Shown: positions 54,574 through 62,575 of the stretch, one piece after another | Layout of the letters: each line of letters starts with the position of its first letter | Numbering within the stretch: position 1 is the stretch's first letter | Program-made: the position numbers and the translations under genes | DNA from: Sphingobacterium mizutaii | GTDB taxonomy: Bacteria; Bacteroidota; Bacteroidia; Sphingobacteriales; Sphingobacteriaceae | Assembly (NCBI RefSeq): GCF_900187125.1 | Contig: NZ_LT906468.1 | Location: 558,001-622,000 of the forward strand | Direction of reading: 5' to 3' | DNA: 64,000 nucleotides | Notes under the pieces: generated by a model | Database searches by the model: none | Seen by the model: the letters and a program-made list of their open reading frames with translations, nothing else | What the model was told of the DNA's origin: nothing

Positions 54574-55728
54574 TTATTTCATGAAATCTTCCTTGAACAG
54601 CTTGATCAAAGACTTTTGATTCATGCTGTCGGGCATGATTTTCATCAGGTTATTTCGGATTGAAATTAAGAATTTATTCTCCCATTGAGCAACATCACCG
54701 ATCAATTTTGAAGTATCTGTGATATACTTGGTCCTCGCTAGTCTTCTTTTTTCAAAAGCGAGGAATGCTTGCTCCACGGACTGCTCATTCTGTAGTTCAT
54801 TATGCAGTACGGCTACATCTTCCATGGCTTGGCAGGCTCCTTGGCCCATATTTGGGGTACAGGCATGTGCGGCATCACCAATGATCAAGATATTACCAAA
54901 AGCAAAATTCTTTATGGGTTGGATATCGATGATATCAGACCAAATCAAATCGGCATCCAAGGTTTTGTCCAGCACTTCCTGAATGGGCTGATGGTAGTTT
55001 CCAAATTGGCGCTTCAGGTCCTGTACTTTGTAATCTCTGAAGACGGGGTTCTGTTGTGGCCCATTGATGCAGGCATACCAATAGATCCGTTGGTTAACGA
55101 GAGGGGTTAAGCCAAATCGGCCTTTGTTTCCCCAAGTTTCCGAACCTCTTTTCAGTTGGAGATCTGAGTTGTCAATGGTAGCACGCCAACAGCTATAGCC
55201 AGCATATCGTGGTTTGGATGCAGGGAGTAGTTTTTGACGCAGTGGAGATTTTACACCATCGGCAATGATGAGGTATTTAGTTCGATGGGAACTCCCATCC
55301 TCAAATTGGATCTCCACATAATCTGACTTCTGAAGTAGATTGCAAGCTTTTTTGCCAAGGGCAATGGATTCTTGTTTTACCTTGGATAAAAGGTAGAGAT
55401 GTAGATCTGCGCGATGGATGGCAAAATTCTTTTGCTCGTATTTATCGGATAATTTAGTGGTGTTTGGGTTGACCAGTATATTCCCTTTTTGATCTAAGAT
55501 AGCAAAGGAGTCTAGGTAATAACCGATCTCTTCGACTTCTTCACGGATACCTATGTATTCTAGGGCGTGCATGGCATTGGCAGCCAAACCAAATCCGGCT
55601 CCGATACCTTTGATTGCTTTGGATTGTTCAAAAAGGGTGAATTCACGGTTAAGGTTTTGGAGGGCTATTGCTGCGGTCAATCCGGCAACTCCGGCCCCAA
55701 TAATGGTAAATTCCCTTTGTACTTCCAT
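54574..55728 (-). CDS. FAD-dependent monooxygenase
   Basis: A 384-residue group A flavoprotein hydroxylase. The FAD loop is TIIGAGVAGLTAAIAL near 8, followed by DGVKSPLRQKLLP near 156 and GDAAHACTPNMGQGACQA near 287, which closes the FAD site. Such enzymes hydroxylate aromatic or polyketide rings, or act on tetracyclines (TetX relatives); the substrate is not visible. It starts 1 nt after the rsmA stop and is followed by a dehydrogenase gene after 9 nt. Confidence 0.9.
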   Translation of the reverse strand: MEVQREFTIIGAGVAGLTAAIALQNLNREFTLFEQSKAIKGIGAGFGLAANAMHALEYIGIREEVEEIGYYLDSFAILDQKGNILVNPNTTKLSDKYEQKNFAIHRADLHLYLLSKVKQESIALGKKACNLLQKSDYVEIQFEDGSSHRTKYLIIADGVKSPLRQKLLPASKPRYAGYSCWRATIDNSDLQLKRGSETWGNKGRFGLTPLVNQRIYWYACINGPQQNPVFRDYKVQDLKRQFGNYHQPIQEVLDKTLDADLIWSDIIDIQPIKNFAFGNILIIGDAAHACTPNMGQGACQAMEDVAVLHNELQNEQSVEQAFLAFEKRRLARTKYITDTSKLIGDVAQWENKFLISIRNNLMKIMPDSMNQKSLIKLFKEDFMK

Positions 55729-55729
55729 G

Positions 55730-56509
55730 TCAGAGACTTTTTGAGATTTCGTTTGTCAGGATTTCAAAATCTTGAACGGATAGGCGTTCTGCCCTCAATT
55801 CATAGAGCGGGTTATCGCTCATTCTATCTTTTGGGACTACTGCTGAGAGTGCATTCCTAAGGGTTTTTCGCCTTTGGTTGAAACCAGCTTTCACTACGCG
55901 CCAGAATAATTTCTCATCACAGTCCAAGGTTTCACGATTGTTTCTGACCATGCGCATTACCCCGGAAAGTACCTTTGGCGGTGGATTGAATGCGCCCGCT
56001 TTTACCGTGAAAAGATAAGAAACATCATAGTAAGCTTGCAGAAACACACTTAAGATTCCATATTCCTTGTTTCCAGGTTTGGCAACGCAACGTTCCGCAA
56101 CTTCCTTTTGGAACATACCCACCATTTCGACCACACGGTTTCTTTCTTCCAGTACCTTAAATAAGATTTGCGAAGAAATATTGTAGGGAAAGTTCCCTAT
56201 AACAGCCATCTTTTCGCCGAAATACTGGCTGAAGTCTAGGTTCAGGAAATCGCCATGGATCAGGCGATTGCCGAGTTCAGGGTATTTGTCTGCTAAGTAT
56301 TCAATGGATTCATCATCCACATCGATCAGGAAAGTTTCGTAAGCCTCGTTTTGCAACAAGAAATCGGAGAGTACGCCCATCCCAGGTCCAACTTCCAAGA
56401 CCTGCTTAAAGCCAAGAGAAGGAGTTAATGCATCAACAATTCGTTGTGCGGCATTTTTATCGTTAAGGAAATGCTGACCTAAATGTTTTTTTGCGCGTAC
56501 TGAACCCAT
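55730..56509 (-). CDS. rsmA: 16S rRNA adenine-1518/1519 dimethyltransferase
   Basis: A 259-residue KsgA/RsmA. I take ATG 56509 (MGSVRAKKHLGQHFL) and not the in-frame ATG at 56527. The signatures are KKHLGQHFLNDKN near 7, EVGPGMGVLSDFL near 36 and the N6-adenine catalytic NFPYNISSQILF near 112. It dimethylates two adenines in helix 45 during 30S maturation. It is first in a three-gene leftward operon and diverges from pdxA. Confidence 0.95.
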   Translation of the reverse strand: MGSVRAKKHLGQHFLNDKNAAQRIVDALTPSLGFKQVLEVGPGMGVLSDFLLQNEAYETFLIDVDDESIEYLADKYPELGNRLIHGDFLNLDFSQYFGEKMAVIGNFPYNISSQILFKVLEERNRVVEMVGMFQKEVAERCVAKPGNKEYGILSVFLQAYYDVSYLFTVKAGAFNPPPKVLSGVMRMVRNNRETLDCDEKLFWRVVKAGFNQRRKTLRNALSAVVPKDRMSDNPLYELRAERLSVQDFEILTNEISKSL

Positions 56510-56617
56510 AGGAATTATTTGCCACAAAGATAGTGTTTTTTAAGCGAGCAGGATTTGAATTATATGTTCCATTTGCATGTTAATGCCAATAGAACCTTAA
56601 TGTTTATGATTTTTTGC

Positions 56618-56625
56618 TATTTTTG
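56618..56625 (+). promoter_or_regulatory. -7 element of pdxA
   Basis: TATTTTTG is an exact TAnnTTTG match, 22 nt before the preferred ATG at 56648. Confidence 0.5.
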
Positions 56626-56647
56626 ACTATATCTAATAGCATTGAAG

Positions 56648-57703
56648 ATGAGTGAGAAACTAAAAATAGGCATTTCAGTAGGAGATATTAACGGAATCGG
56701 TTTAGAGGTAATTATCAAATCCTTGATGGATAACCGTGTTATGGATTTCTTTACGCCCATAGTTTATGGCAATACCAAAGTTGCCTCATTCCATCGAAAG
56801 GCCATTGGAGTGAATGATTTCAGTTTCAATGTGATCAATTCAGCGGATCAGGCGAACCCTAAACGTCCTAATATGATCAACTGTTGGCAGGAGGATGTGA
56901 AGATCAGTTTAGGTGAGCAAAATGAAATTGGCGGAAAGTATGCCTTTGTTTCATTGCAAAAGGCTACTGAAGATCTGAAAGCAGGTCTGATTGATGCCTT
57001 GGTCACTGCACCGATAAACAAACATAATATCCAGCAAGAAGGATTTAATTTTCCGGGACATACCGAATACCTACAGAATGCATTTGAAGCCAAGGATGTG
57101 TTGATGTTTATGGTGAGCGATGATCTTCGAGTAGGGGTTGTAACCGGACATATCCCTGTGAAGGAAGTGGCCGCTTCAATTACCGAAGAGAGCATCTTGC
57201 ACAAATTAAGGATGATGAATGAAAGCCTGAAGAAGGATTTTTGGATTCAAAAACCAAAAATTGCTGTATTAGGTTTGAACCCACATGCCGGCGATGATGG
57301 GCTGATCGGTACTGAAGATCGGGATATCATCAAGCCAGCCATTGAGAAAGCAAATGAGGAAGATATCTTCTGTTTTGGGCCATTCCCTGCAGATGGTTTC
57401 TTTGCTGCTGATGCCTATACCAAGTTTGATGCGGTCCTTGCGATGTACCATGACCAAGGATTGATTCCATTCAAGCATATTGCTGCCCGTAACGGCATCA
57501 ATTTCACGGCAGGTCTTCCAGTTGTCCGTACCTCTCCCGATCATGGAACCGGATACGACATCGCTGGAAAAAATCTGGCCTCGCATGCATCATTTTTAGA
57601 AGCGATTTTTGAAGCTGTACATATAGTTAATAGACGTAGAGAACAAGAGGTTCTGACTGAAAATCCATTAGCATTCCGTAGACTATCGAAAGATCGTGAC
57701 TAA
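56648..57703 (+). CDS. pdxA: 4-hydroxythreonine-4-phosphate dehydrogenase
   Basis: A 351-residue enzyme of pyridoxal-phosphate synthesis (DXP-dependent route), oxidising 4-hydroxythreonine 4-phosphate with NAD. Start ATG 56648 (MSEKLKIGISVGDINGIG) is preferred to the TTG at 56642. The metal site residues lie in FPGHTEYL near 134, MYHDQGLIPFKH near 270 and RTSPDHGTGYDIAG near 300. Length is usual. Followed by cca after 70 nt with its own -7 element. Confidence 0.96.
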   Translation: MSEKLKIGISVGDINGIGLEVIIKSLMDNRVMDFFTPIVYGNTKVASFHRKAIGVNDFSFNVINSADQANPKRPNMINCWQEDVKISLGEQNEIGGKYAFVSLQKATEDLKAGLIDALVTAPINKHNIQQEGFNFPGHTEYLQNAFEAKDVLMFMVSDDLRVGVVTGHIPVKEVAASITEESILHKLRMMNESLKKDFWIQKPKIAVLGLNPHAGDDGLIGTEDRDIIKPAIEKANEEDIFCFGPFPADGFFAADAYTKFDAVLAMYHDQGLIPFKHIAARNGINFTAGLPVVRTSPDHGTGYDIAGKNLASHASFLEAIFEAVHIVNRRREQEVLTENPLAFRRLSKDRD

Positions 57704-57753
57704 GTAAAGCCTGGATTTTATAAAGGCTGCCATCTGTTGTCTATAAATTTCAT

Positions 57754-57761
57754 TACTTTTG
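57754..57761 (+). promoter_or_regulatory. -7 element of the cca gene
   Basis: TACTTTTG is an exact TAnnTTTG match, 12 nt before ATG 57774. It argues for that start, since the longer in-frame TTG at 57759 lies in the element. Confidence 0.5.
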
Positions 57762-57773
57762 CACTTTGTTGCT

Positions 57774-59177
57774 ATGAGTGAGAATTTAAGTCATCCCATT
57801 TTTTCCATAATAAGAGAATTAGCCCATCAGGAGGGTGTTTCCTGTTTTGTTATCGGCGGTTATGTCCGCGATAGAATCATGGGCCGTCCATTTAAGGATG
57901 ATATTGACATCCTTGTCTTGGGAAGCGGGATTGATTTTGCCAATAAATTAGGTGAAAAACTACATACGAAAGTTGCTGTCTATAAATCTTTTGGAACAGC
58001 GATGTTAGTTTATGAAGGCCTACAGGTTGAATTTGTGGGTGCTAGAAAGGAATCTTACCGAAAAGATTCCAGAAAGCCAATCGTAGAGGACGGCACCCTG
58101 GAAGATGACCAAAATCGTCGTGACTTTACCATCAATGCCATGGCTTTTTCGCTAAATGAGTCGAATTATGGCGAACTCATCGATCCATTCCAAGGGCTTA
58201 ACGATATCCAAAATAGGCTGATAAAAACACCATTGTCTCCGGATATCACCTTTTCAGATGATCCATTGAGAATGATGCGCGCCATCCGTTTTGCTACCCA
58301 ATTAAACTTCAGGATCGATTCAACCGCGCTGAATGCCATCAGTGAAAATGCTGACCGGATTCAGATTATCTCTAAAGAACGTATTACTGACGAACTCAAT
58401 AAAATTATCCTTGCTGAAAAACCTTCTATCGGTTTCAAGTATTTATTTGATACCGGCCTTTTAGAGAGGATATTCCCAGCAATGTACCAATTGTACGGCG
58501 TGGAATACGTAGATGGTAAGGGGCATAAGGATAACTTTTACCATACACTGGAGGTATTGGACAATGTAGCTGAGATGTCTAATGATCTTTGGCTTCGTTG
58601 GGCTGCAATCATGCATGATATAGCCAAGCCAGCTACCAAGCGATTTGATAAAAAGGTAGGTTGGACCTTCCATGGTCATGAGGACCGTGGTGCGAAGATG
58701 GTGCCTAAATTGTTTGCTGAACTGAAGCTTCCTTTGAATGAAAAGATGAAGTTTGTGCAAAAATTGGTGATGCTCCACCTGAGACCGATCGTTTTGGCTA
58801 AGGATATCGTGACGGATTCAGCGGTCCGCAGATTATTGTTTGAAGCGGCAGATGATATCGATGATCTGATGTTGCTATGCCATGCAGACGTCACCACCAA
58901 AAATGAATATAAAAAGAGGAAATACCGGGACAATTTTGAACTCGTCAAACAAAAACTGAAAGATGTTGAAGAGCGAGATCACCTAAGAAACTGGCAACCT
59001 CCTGTGGATGGTGATGATATCATGAAAACCTTTGGTATCGGGCCTGGAAAACATGTTGGGATTATCAAGAAAGCGATTCGCGAGGCGATTTTGGAAGGCG
59101 AAATTCCAAACTCTAGGCAAGAAGCACTATCCTTGATGATAGAAAAAGGGAAAACCTTGGGGCTAACCAAAGTTTGA
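57774..59177 (+). CDS. cca: CCA tRNA nucleotidyltransferase with HD domain
   Basis: A 467-residue class II nucleotidyltransferase. The head has FVIGGYVRDRIMGR near 24 and the metal pair DDIDILV near 42; EDDQNRRDFTINAMAFS near 108 carries the RRDF motif. The neck (DDPLRMMRAIRFATQLNF near 162) is followed by an HD domain with AAIMHDIAKP near 280. This arrangement is that of bacterial CCA-adding enzymes or of A-adding enzymes of multi-enzyme systems. It repairs the 3' CCA end of tRNAs. No second cca gene is in the window. Confidence 0.93.
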   Translation: MSENLSHPIFSIIRELAHQEGVSCFVIGGYVRDRIMGRPFKDDIDILVLGSGIDFANKLGEKLHTKVAVYKSFGTAMLVYEGLQVEFVGARKESYRKDSRKPIVEDGTLEDDQNRRDFTINAMAFSLNESNYGELIDPFQGLNDIQNRLIKTPLSPDITFSDDPLRMMRAIRFATQLNFRIDSTALNAISENADRIQIISKERITDELNKIILAEKPSIGFKYLFDTGLLERIFPAMYQLYGVEYVDGKGHKDNFYHTLEVLDNVAEMSNDLWLRWAAIMHDIAKPATKRFDKKVGWTFHGHEDRGAKMVPKLFAELKLPLNEKMKFVQKLVMLHLRPIVLAKDIVTDSAVRRLLFEAADDIDDLMLLCHADVTTKNEYKKRKYRDNFELVKQKLKDVEERDHLRNWQPPVDGDDIMKTFGIGPGKHVGIIKKAIREAILEGEIPNSRQEALSLMIEKGKTLGLTKV

Positions 59178-59254
59178 ACAGATTGATTTTTTAAAAAAAT
59201 ATGTAATTTTAAAGCTTGAAATAGAGCTTATCCAAATTAATACATTTTACGAAT

Positions 59255-59833
59255 ATGGCGATTTATAGATTTAGAGTAACTTTTGAAGACTACGAAGATG
59301 TTTACAGAGAGATTGACATGCCTTCAAAAAGTACTTTCTTAGATTTACACACACAGATTCAAAAAAGTACTGGCTACGACCAAGAGCGTTCCTCTTCGTT
59401 TTATGTGAGCAATGACCAATGGAAAAAAGGTACTGAGATTGCTTACTTACCGAACGAAAGGAAGAAAGCAGCTGGCGTTTTGATCGTGGAGGATGTTCGT
59501 TTGAGTAAATTTATTGATGATCCTCATCAAAAGTTTTACTACACGTATAACTTTGACCGTCCTTATGATTTTCATGTGGAATTGATCAAGATCTTAAAAG
59601 AAGAGGAGGGTAAAGAATATCCGGCCCTGTTCAAGAAAATCGGTGAAGCCCCAAGAAACTTGACGGCTGCAAATTTCCCTGTTACGGCGGATGATGAAGA
59701 TGATGATGAATTTGTACCAGAAGATGCTGAAGAATATGGCGTAGATGAGGAGGATGACTATGATATGTTTGATGATGAGGAAGGTGAGGAGTCGGAAGGT
59801 GAATCGAACAAGTCTAATGAGGAAGATTATTAA
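59255..59833 (+). CDS. pRiA4b ORF-3-like protein with acidic tail
   Basis: A 192-residue protein. The first 125 residues form a small alpha/beta domain (YRFRVTFEDYEDVYREIDMP, FYVSNDQWKKGTEI, FYYTYNFDRPYDFHVELI) of the plasmid pRiA4b ORF-3 / IS1096 passenger TnpR type. The last 50 are almost only Asp, Glu and Ser (for example DDEDDDEFVPEDAEEYG), a low-complexity acidic tail. Despite the family name, nothing here suggests a mobile element. The gene lies between cca and miaA, both tRNA-processing genes. Function is unknown. Confidence 0.8.
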   Translation: MAIYRFRVTFEDYEDVYREIDMPSKSTFLDLHTQIQKSTGYDQERSSSFYVSNDQWKKGTEIAYLPNERKKAAGVLIVEDVRLSKFIDDPHQKFYYTYNFDRPYDFHVELIKILKEEEGKEYPALFKKIGEAPRNLTAANFPVTADDEDDDEFVPEDAEEYGVDEEDDYDMFDDEEGEESEGESNKSNEEDY

Positions 59834-59856
59834 TATCGATCAACAATAAGATTTTG

Positions 59857-59890
59857 AATAGATGATAGAGCTTCTATCATCTATTTTTTT
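59857..59890 (+). terminator. Terminator after the acidic-tail protein
   Basis: AATAGATGATAGA (59857-59869), loop GCT, TCTATCATCTATT (59873-59885), then a T run to 59890. A 13-bp perfect stem, 23 nt after the stop. Confidence 0.9.
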
Positions 59891-59912
59891 ATTCTATAAT
59901 TAGTAAAAAAGG

Positions 59913-60842
59913 ATGTCCACGGAATTGAATAGGCAAAAAACATTGATAGTAGTCGTTGGACCTACAGCTGTAGGAAAAACTGCACTGGCAATCCAATTGG
60001 CCAATCATTTTAAAACATCCATTATTTCTGCTGATTCCAGGCAGTTTTACCAAGAAATGAGCATAGGGACTGCCAAGCCCAATGCGGAAGAGTTAGCACA
60101 AGCAAACCATTATTTTATTAATTCCCGTTCCATTGCCGAGGATTATACTGCTGGGGATTTTGAGCGGGAGGCTCTGGTCCGTTTAGCGGTTCTGTTCAAG
60201 AGTACAGATGTAGTGATCGCGGTTGGTGGTTCTGGACTTTTTGTAAGAGCATTGACCGAGGGTTTGGATGATCTTCCGAAAGCGGGTGAAGAAATCCGGG
60301 ATAAGCTGAATGAATGGTTTCGGAACGAAGGATTGGAGCCCTTGAAACAGAGGCTTCAGGAGATCGATCCAGCGTATTATGATAAGGCGGATATTGATAA
60401 TCCGCAACGTGTAATCCGTGCGATAGAGGTTTTTGAGGCTTCTGGAAAGCCCATCTCTTATTTCATGAACAAGCAGAAGACGGAAAGACCTTTTCAAGTG
60501 ATTACGATTGGCCTGAATACCGATCGGGAATGGCTATACAATCGAATTAACCAAAGGGTGGACCTGATGATGGAGGCTGGATTGCTGGAAGAAGTGAAGT
60601 CTTTATTGCCTTTCCGGAATAAACCTGCCCTCTTGACCGTGGGTTATGCTGAAATCTTTGAGTATTTGGATGGGAAGATCAGTTTGGAGGACGCAGTTTC
60701 GCAGATCAAGCAGAATTCCAGAAGATATGCAAAGAGGCAGATCACCTGGTTTAAGAAATATGGAAATACCGTCTGGTTTGAACCCCAAGCTAAAGACGAG
60801 ATTTTCGCCTACCTAGATCAAACCCTTAAAAACAAGGGTTAG
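59913..60842 (+). CDS. miaA: tRNA dimethylallyltransferase
   Basis: A 309-residue enzyme that adds a dimethylallyl group to A37 of tRNAs reading UNN codons. The P-loop is VVGPTAVGKTALA near 13, SADSRQFYQEMSIGTAKP near 38 is the catalytic and tRNA-binding region, and NPQRVIRAIEVFEASGKPIS near 161 plus RRYAKRQITWFKK near 268 fit the family. It is the last core gene before the repeat-rich gap. Confidence 0.96.
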   Translation: MSTELNRQKTLIVVVGPTAVGKTALAIQLANHFKTSIISADSRQFYQEMSIGTAKPNAEELAQANHYFINSRSIAEDYTAGDFEREALVRLAVLFKSTDVVIAVGGSGLFVRALTEGLDDLPKAGEEIRDKLNEWFRNEGLEPLKQRLQEIDPAYYDKADIDNPQRVIRAIEVFEASGKPISYFMNKQKTERPFQVITIGLNTDREWLYNRINQRVDLMMEAGLLEEVKSLLPFRNKPALLTVGYAEIFEYLDGKISLEDAVSQIKQNSRRYAKRQITWFKKYGNTVWFEPQAKDEIFAYLDQTLKNKG

Positions 60843-60981
60843 AAATTCTAAAAAATAAAAAATTGCTCCCCTAGACCATGTCATTAATTTGAGGTTTTAT
60901 ATGCTGAGGTTCGTCCGAAGCATCTCGGATATATGCGGACCTTCAAATTCAAAGACAGCCATTATTGAATTGACGAACAGT

Positions 60982-61002
60982 TCTTCAATCTTCGATTGAA
61001 GA
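60982..61002. repeat. Short perfect hairpin
   Basis: TCTTCAATC (60982-60990), loop TTC, GATTGAAGA (60994-61002): a perfect 9-bp stem. It is not followed by a T run, so it is not an obvious terminator for miaA. Confidence 0.6.
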
Positions 61003-61086
61003 TGACAAAGTCTCTAGAAGGAGAGCCGTACAGATTCTTCACTAATCGTTCAGAGTTGGAAATGAATTCAGTAGGGATTTTCAGAA

Positions 61087-61163
61087 AAATATTTCACCCC
61101 CGCTAGGGGTTCTCCGTTAAACAGTCCAATTTTTCTACAAATATTCCACCCCCACTGGGGGTT
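61087..61163. repeat. Two direct copies of a C5/G4-5 palindromic unit
   Basis: Two 25-nt units at 61087-61111 and 61139-61163 match at 22 of 25 positions and are 52 bp apart. Each holds CCCCC[AG]CT[AG]GGGG, itself palindromic, flanked by AAATATT(T/C)CA. Confidence 0.8.
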
Positions 61164-61234
61164 GCCTATCCTGGCAAACAACCATCCTTCCGCAGGAAGT
61201 CCTTTAGCCCCCGGCTCATTTCCTTGGCGGAAAA

Positions 61235-61354
61235 ATGGATAGAATGCCGATGCCCTGTGCGATGGGATTGGCCTTGGAATGCTTTCAATAGATCATCCCA
61301 TCAAAAGGGATGATCTATTGAAAGATATTCCCGACAACAAGGCATTCTATCCAT
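61235..61354. repeat. Nested inverted repeat
   Basis: Inner arms CTTTCAATAGATCATCCC (61282-61299) and GGGATGATCTATTGAAAG (61307-61324) are a perfect 18-bp palindrome with a 7-nt loop. Outer arms ATGGATAGAATGCC (61235-61248) and GGCATTCTATCCAT (61341-61354) are a perfect 14-bp pair. GGAAT and ATTCC pair between the two. The spacer between outer and inner arms differs in length (33 versus 16 bp). Confidence 0.88.
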
Positions 61355-61418
61355 GTGTGGGAGGCCGTGCGAAAAGCCACCTTAAATGAGCCGAAGCGTT
61401 TACGGATTCGAGTTGTTT

Positions 61419-61540
61419 TTGGTATCCGTGAGCTCCTTCGTTGGTTTGGTTACTTTTGCGCTTCAAAAGTAACAATAGAATTGGTATCCGTGAGCTCCTT
61501 CGTAGGTTTGGTACTTTTGGGCTTAAAAATAAAAATAGCC
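61419..61540. repeat. 62-bp tandem duplication with a hairpin
   Basis: Two copies start at TTGGTATCCGTGAGCTCCTT (61419 and 61481), period 62. Copy one contains a perfect 10-bp hairpin GTTACTTTTG (61449-61458) and CAAAAGTAAC (61464-61473); copy two has lost it by substitutions. Confidence 0.8.
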
Positions 61541-61556
61541 CCAATAGGGCTATTTT
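61531..61556 (-). terminator. Terminator of the 61.6-kb lipoprotein gene
   Basis: A 10-bp stem (61556-61547 with 61541-61532, GGGCTATTTT pairing) and 5-nt loop, followed on the minus strand by TTATTTTT, 35 nt past the lipoprotein stop. Confidence 0.75.
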
Positions 61557-61591
61557 CAATAACAGTGTATTCTTTCTAAGAGTTAGATGAA

Positions 61592-62383
61592 TTAGTCATT
61601 CGGTAAATATTCATTGATATATTTGATATCATCTTCTTGAAGACCTTTCTCCGTATCAGTGATGGTCCATAGGATATCCTGAAGTTTGCCGGTTATTGCA
61701 TTATAGTTTTGATCTACCTGATTATTTTTAAAATATTGTTCAATATTGATTTTCTTATTCTTCAATCTATTGATTAAATCATGTAAGCTTGAGGAATTTG
61801 AAATAACGGCGAAATCGTATTTCTCAGTTTCTGAAGAAGCATATTTACTTTCATTTCCGCAGTACATGTGCAGATCCAGATAAATAGTCTTGTTTGCTGG
61901 GATATCGATGCTTACCTTTTTCAATAGTACACCATTTTGATAGTCCCCAGTTCTCGATTTAATGATAAGTCCAGCGGGTAATTCTAATTTTTTAGTGCTT
62001 GAGGTGCTGTTTTTCAATTTGATTCCCAACCTTACGAAATAACCACTTCCACGCGAGAAATCAGGTGAAAGATCTGCTGCAACTTCAGCTTTAAGATTAG
62101 ATGCTCTTTTGGCAACCATAGCTTTCTTAGCGCTAGCTCTGGCAGTTGTGTTATAGTCACCTTCATATCCGGTGATTTCACCTTGCAGTTCTATGCCTTC
62201 GGGAAGGCTATATTTCTGACCAGTTGGCTCTCCATCAGTATTTCCAAGTCCTGGGATCTTACCTGGTAGGTCTTCAACGATTTCGATTTCATCGTCTTTG
62301 TCGTCTTTGCTGCACGAACTGATTGCAAATGCTAATACCAAGGATAATAATACGACAAATGGAATGCGGATTTTCTTTTTCAT
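61592..62383 (-). CDS. Lipoprotein of unknown function with surface-export signal
   Basis: A 263-residue lipoprotein from ATG 62383 (MKKKIRIPF); a longer in-frame start at 62494 adds non-signal sequence. The lipobox is AISSC and the mature start CSKDDKDDE fits the Bacteroidetes export signal, so it is probably on the outer surface. The middle is beta-rich (YFVRLGIKLKNSTSSTKKLE near 130, KKVSIDIPANKTIYLDLHMY near 164), the end helical with QDILWTITDTEKG near 241. I do not recognise a family with confidence. It diverges from a GH2 glycosidase gene 193 bp away, so a shared control region is possible. Confidence 0.75.
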   Translation of the reverse strand: MKKKIRIPFVVLLSLVLAFAISSCSKDDKDDEIEIVEDLPGKIPGLGNTDGEPTGQKYSLPEGIELQGEITGYEGDYNTTARASAKKAMVAKRASNLKAEVAADLSPDFSRGSGYFVRLGIKLKNSTSSTKKLELPAGLIIKSRTGDYQNGVLLKKVSIDIPANKTIYLDLHMYCGNESKYASSETEKYDFAVISNSSSLHDLINRLKNKKINIEQYFKNNQVDQNYNAITGKLQDILWTITDTEKGLQEDDIKYINEYLPND

Positions 62384-62575
62384 GTTTTTTACAGGATTGA
62401 TTTTTTGTGTTGATTCAAAGGTATTGCTTAATAAAAAAGGGGTAAATACCTGTATTCGGGTAATTCTACTTACTGTTTTTGTTACGAAAACCATTTCGCT
62501 ATTCGCGCAATCGATTGATAGGTTAGGGGCTTTTTGAAATGACTATCTTAGATTCATATAAATCTAAAACAGAAA

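Larger units (their letters stand above)
60843..61591. repeat. Gene-free repeat-rich region
   Basis: About 750 bp without a supportable gene. From left to right: a TCTTCAATC hairpin (60982-61002), two 25-nt direct copies of a CCCCC-ACT-GGGGG element, a nested inverted repeat (61235-61354), a 62-bp tandem repeat (61419-61540) and a terminator for the minus-strand lipoprotein gene. ORFs here translate repeats. It may be a cluster of decayed repeat elements. Confidence 0.8.

Noticed and set aside
59255..59833. A transposon, from the passenger-protein family name
   Set aside because: No transposase, inverted ends or target duplication are visible, and the flanking genes are core tRNA genes.
61347..61579. 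Short frames on both strands in the repeat region
   Set aside because: They translate the nested and tandem repeats and show no protein-like pattern.
60843..61591. A CRISPR array
   Set aside because: Repeats are of different kinds, in two copies each, without regular spacers or cas genes.
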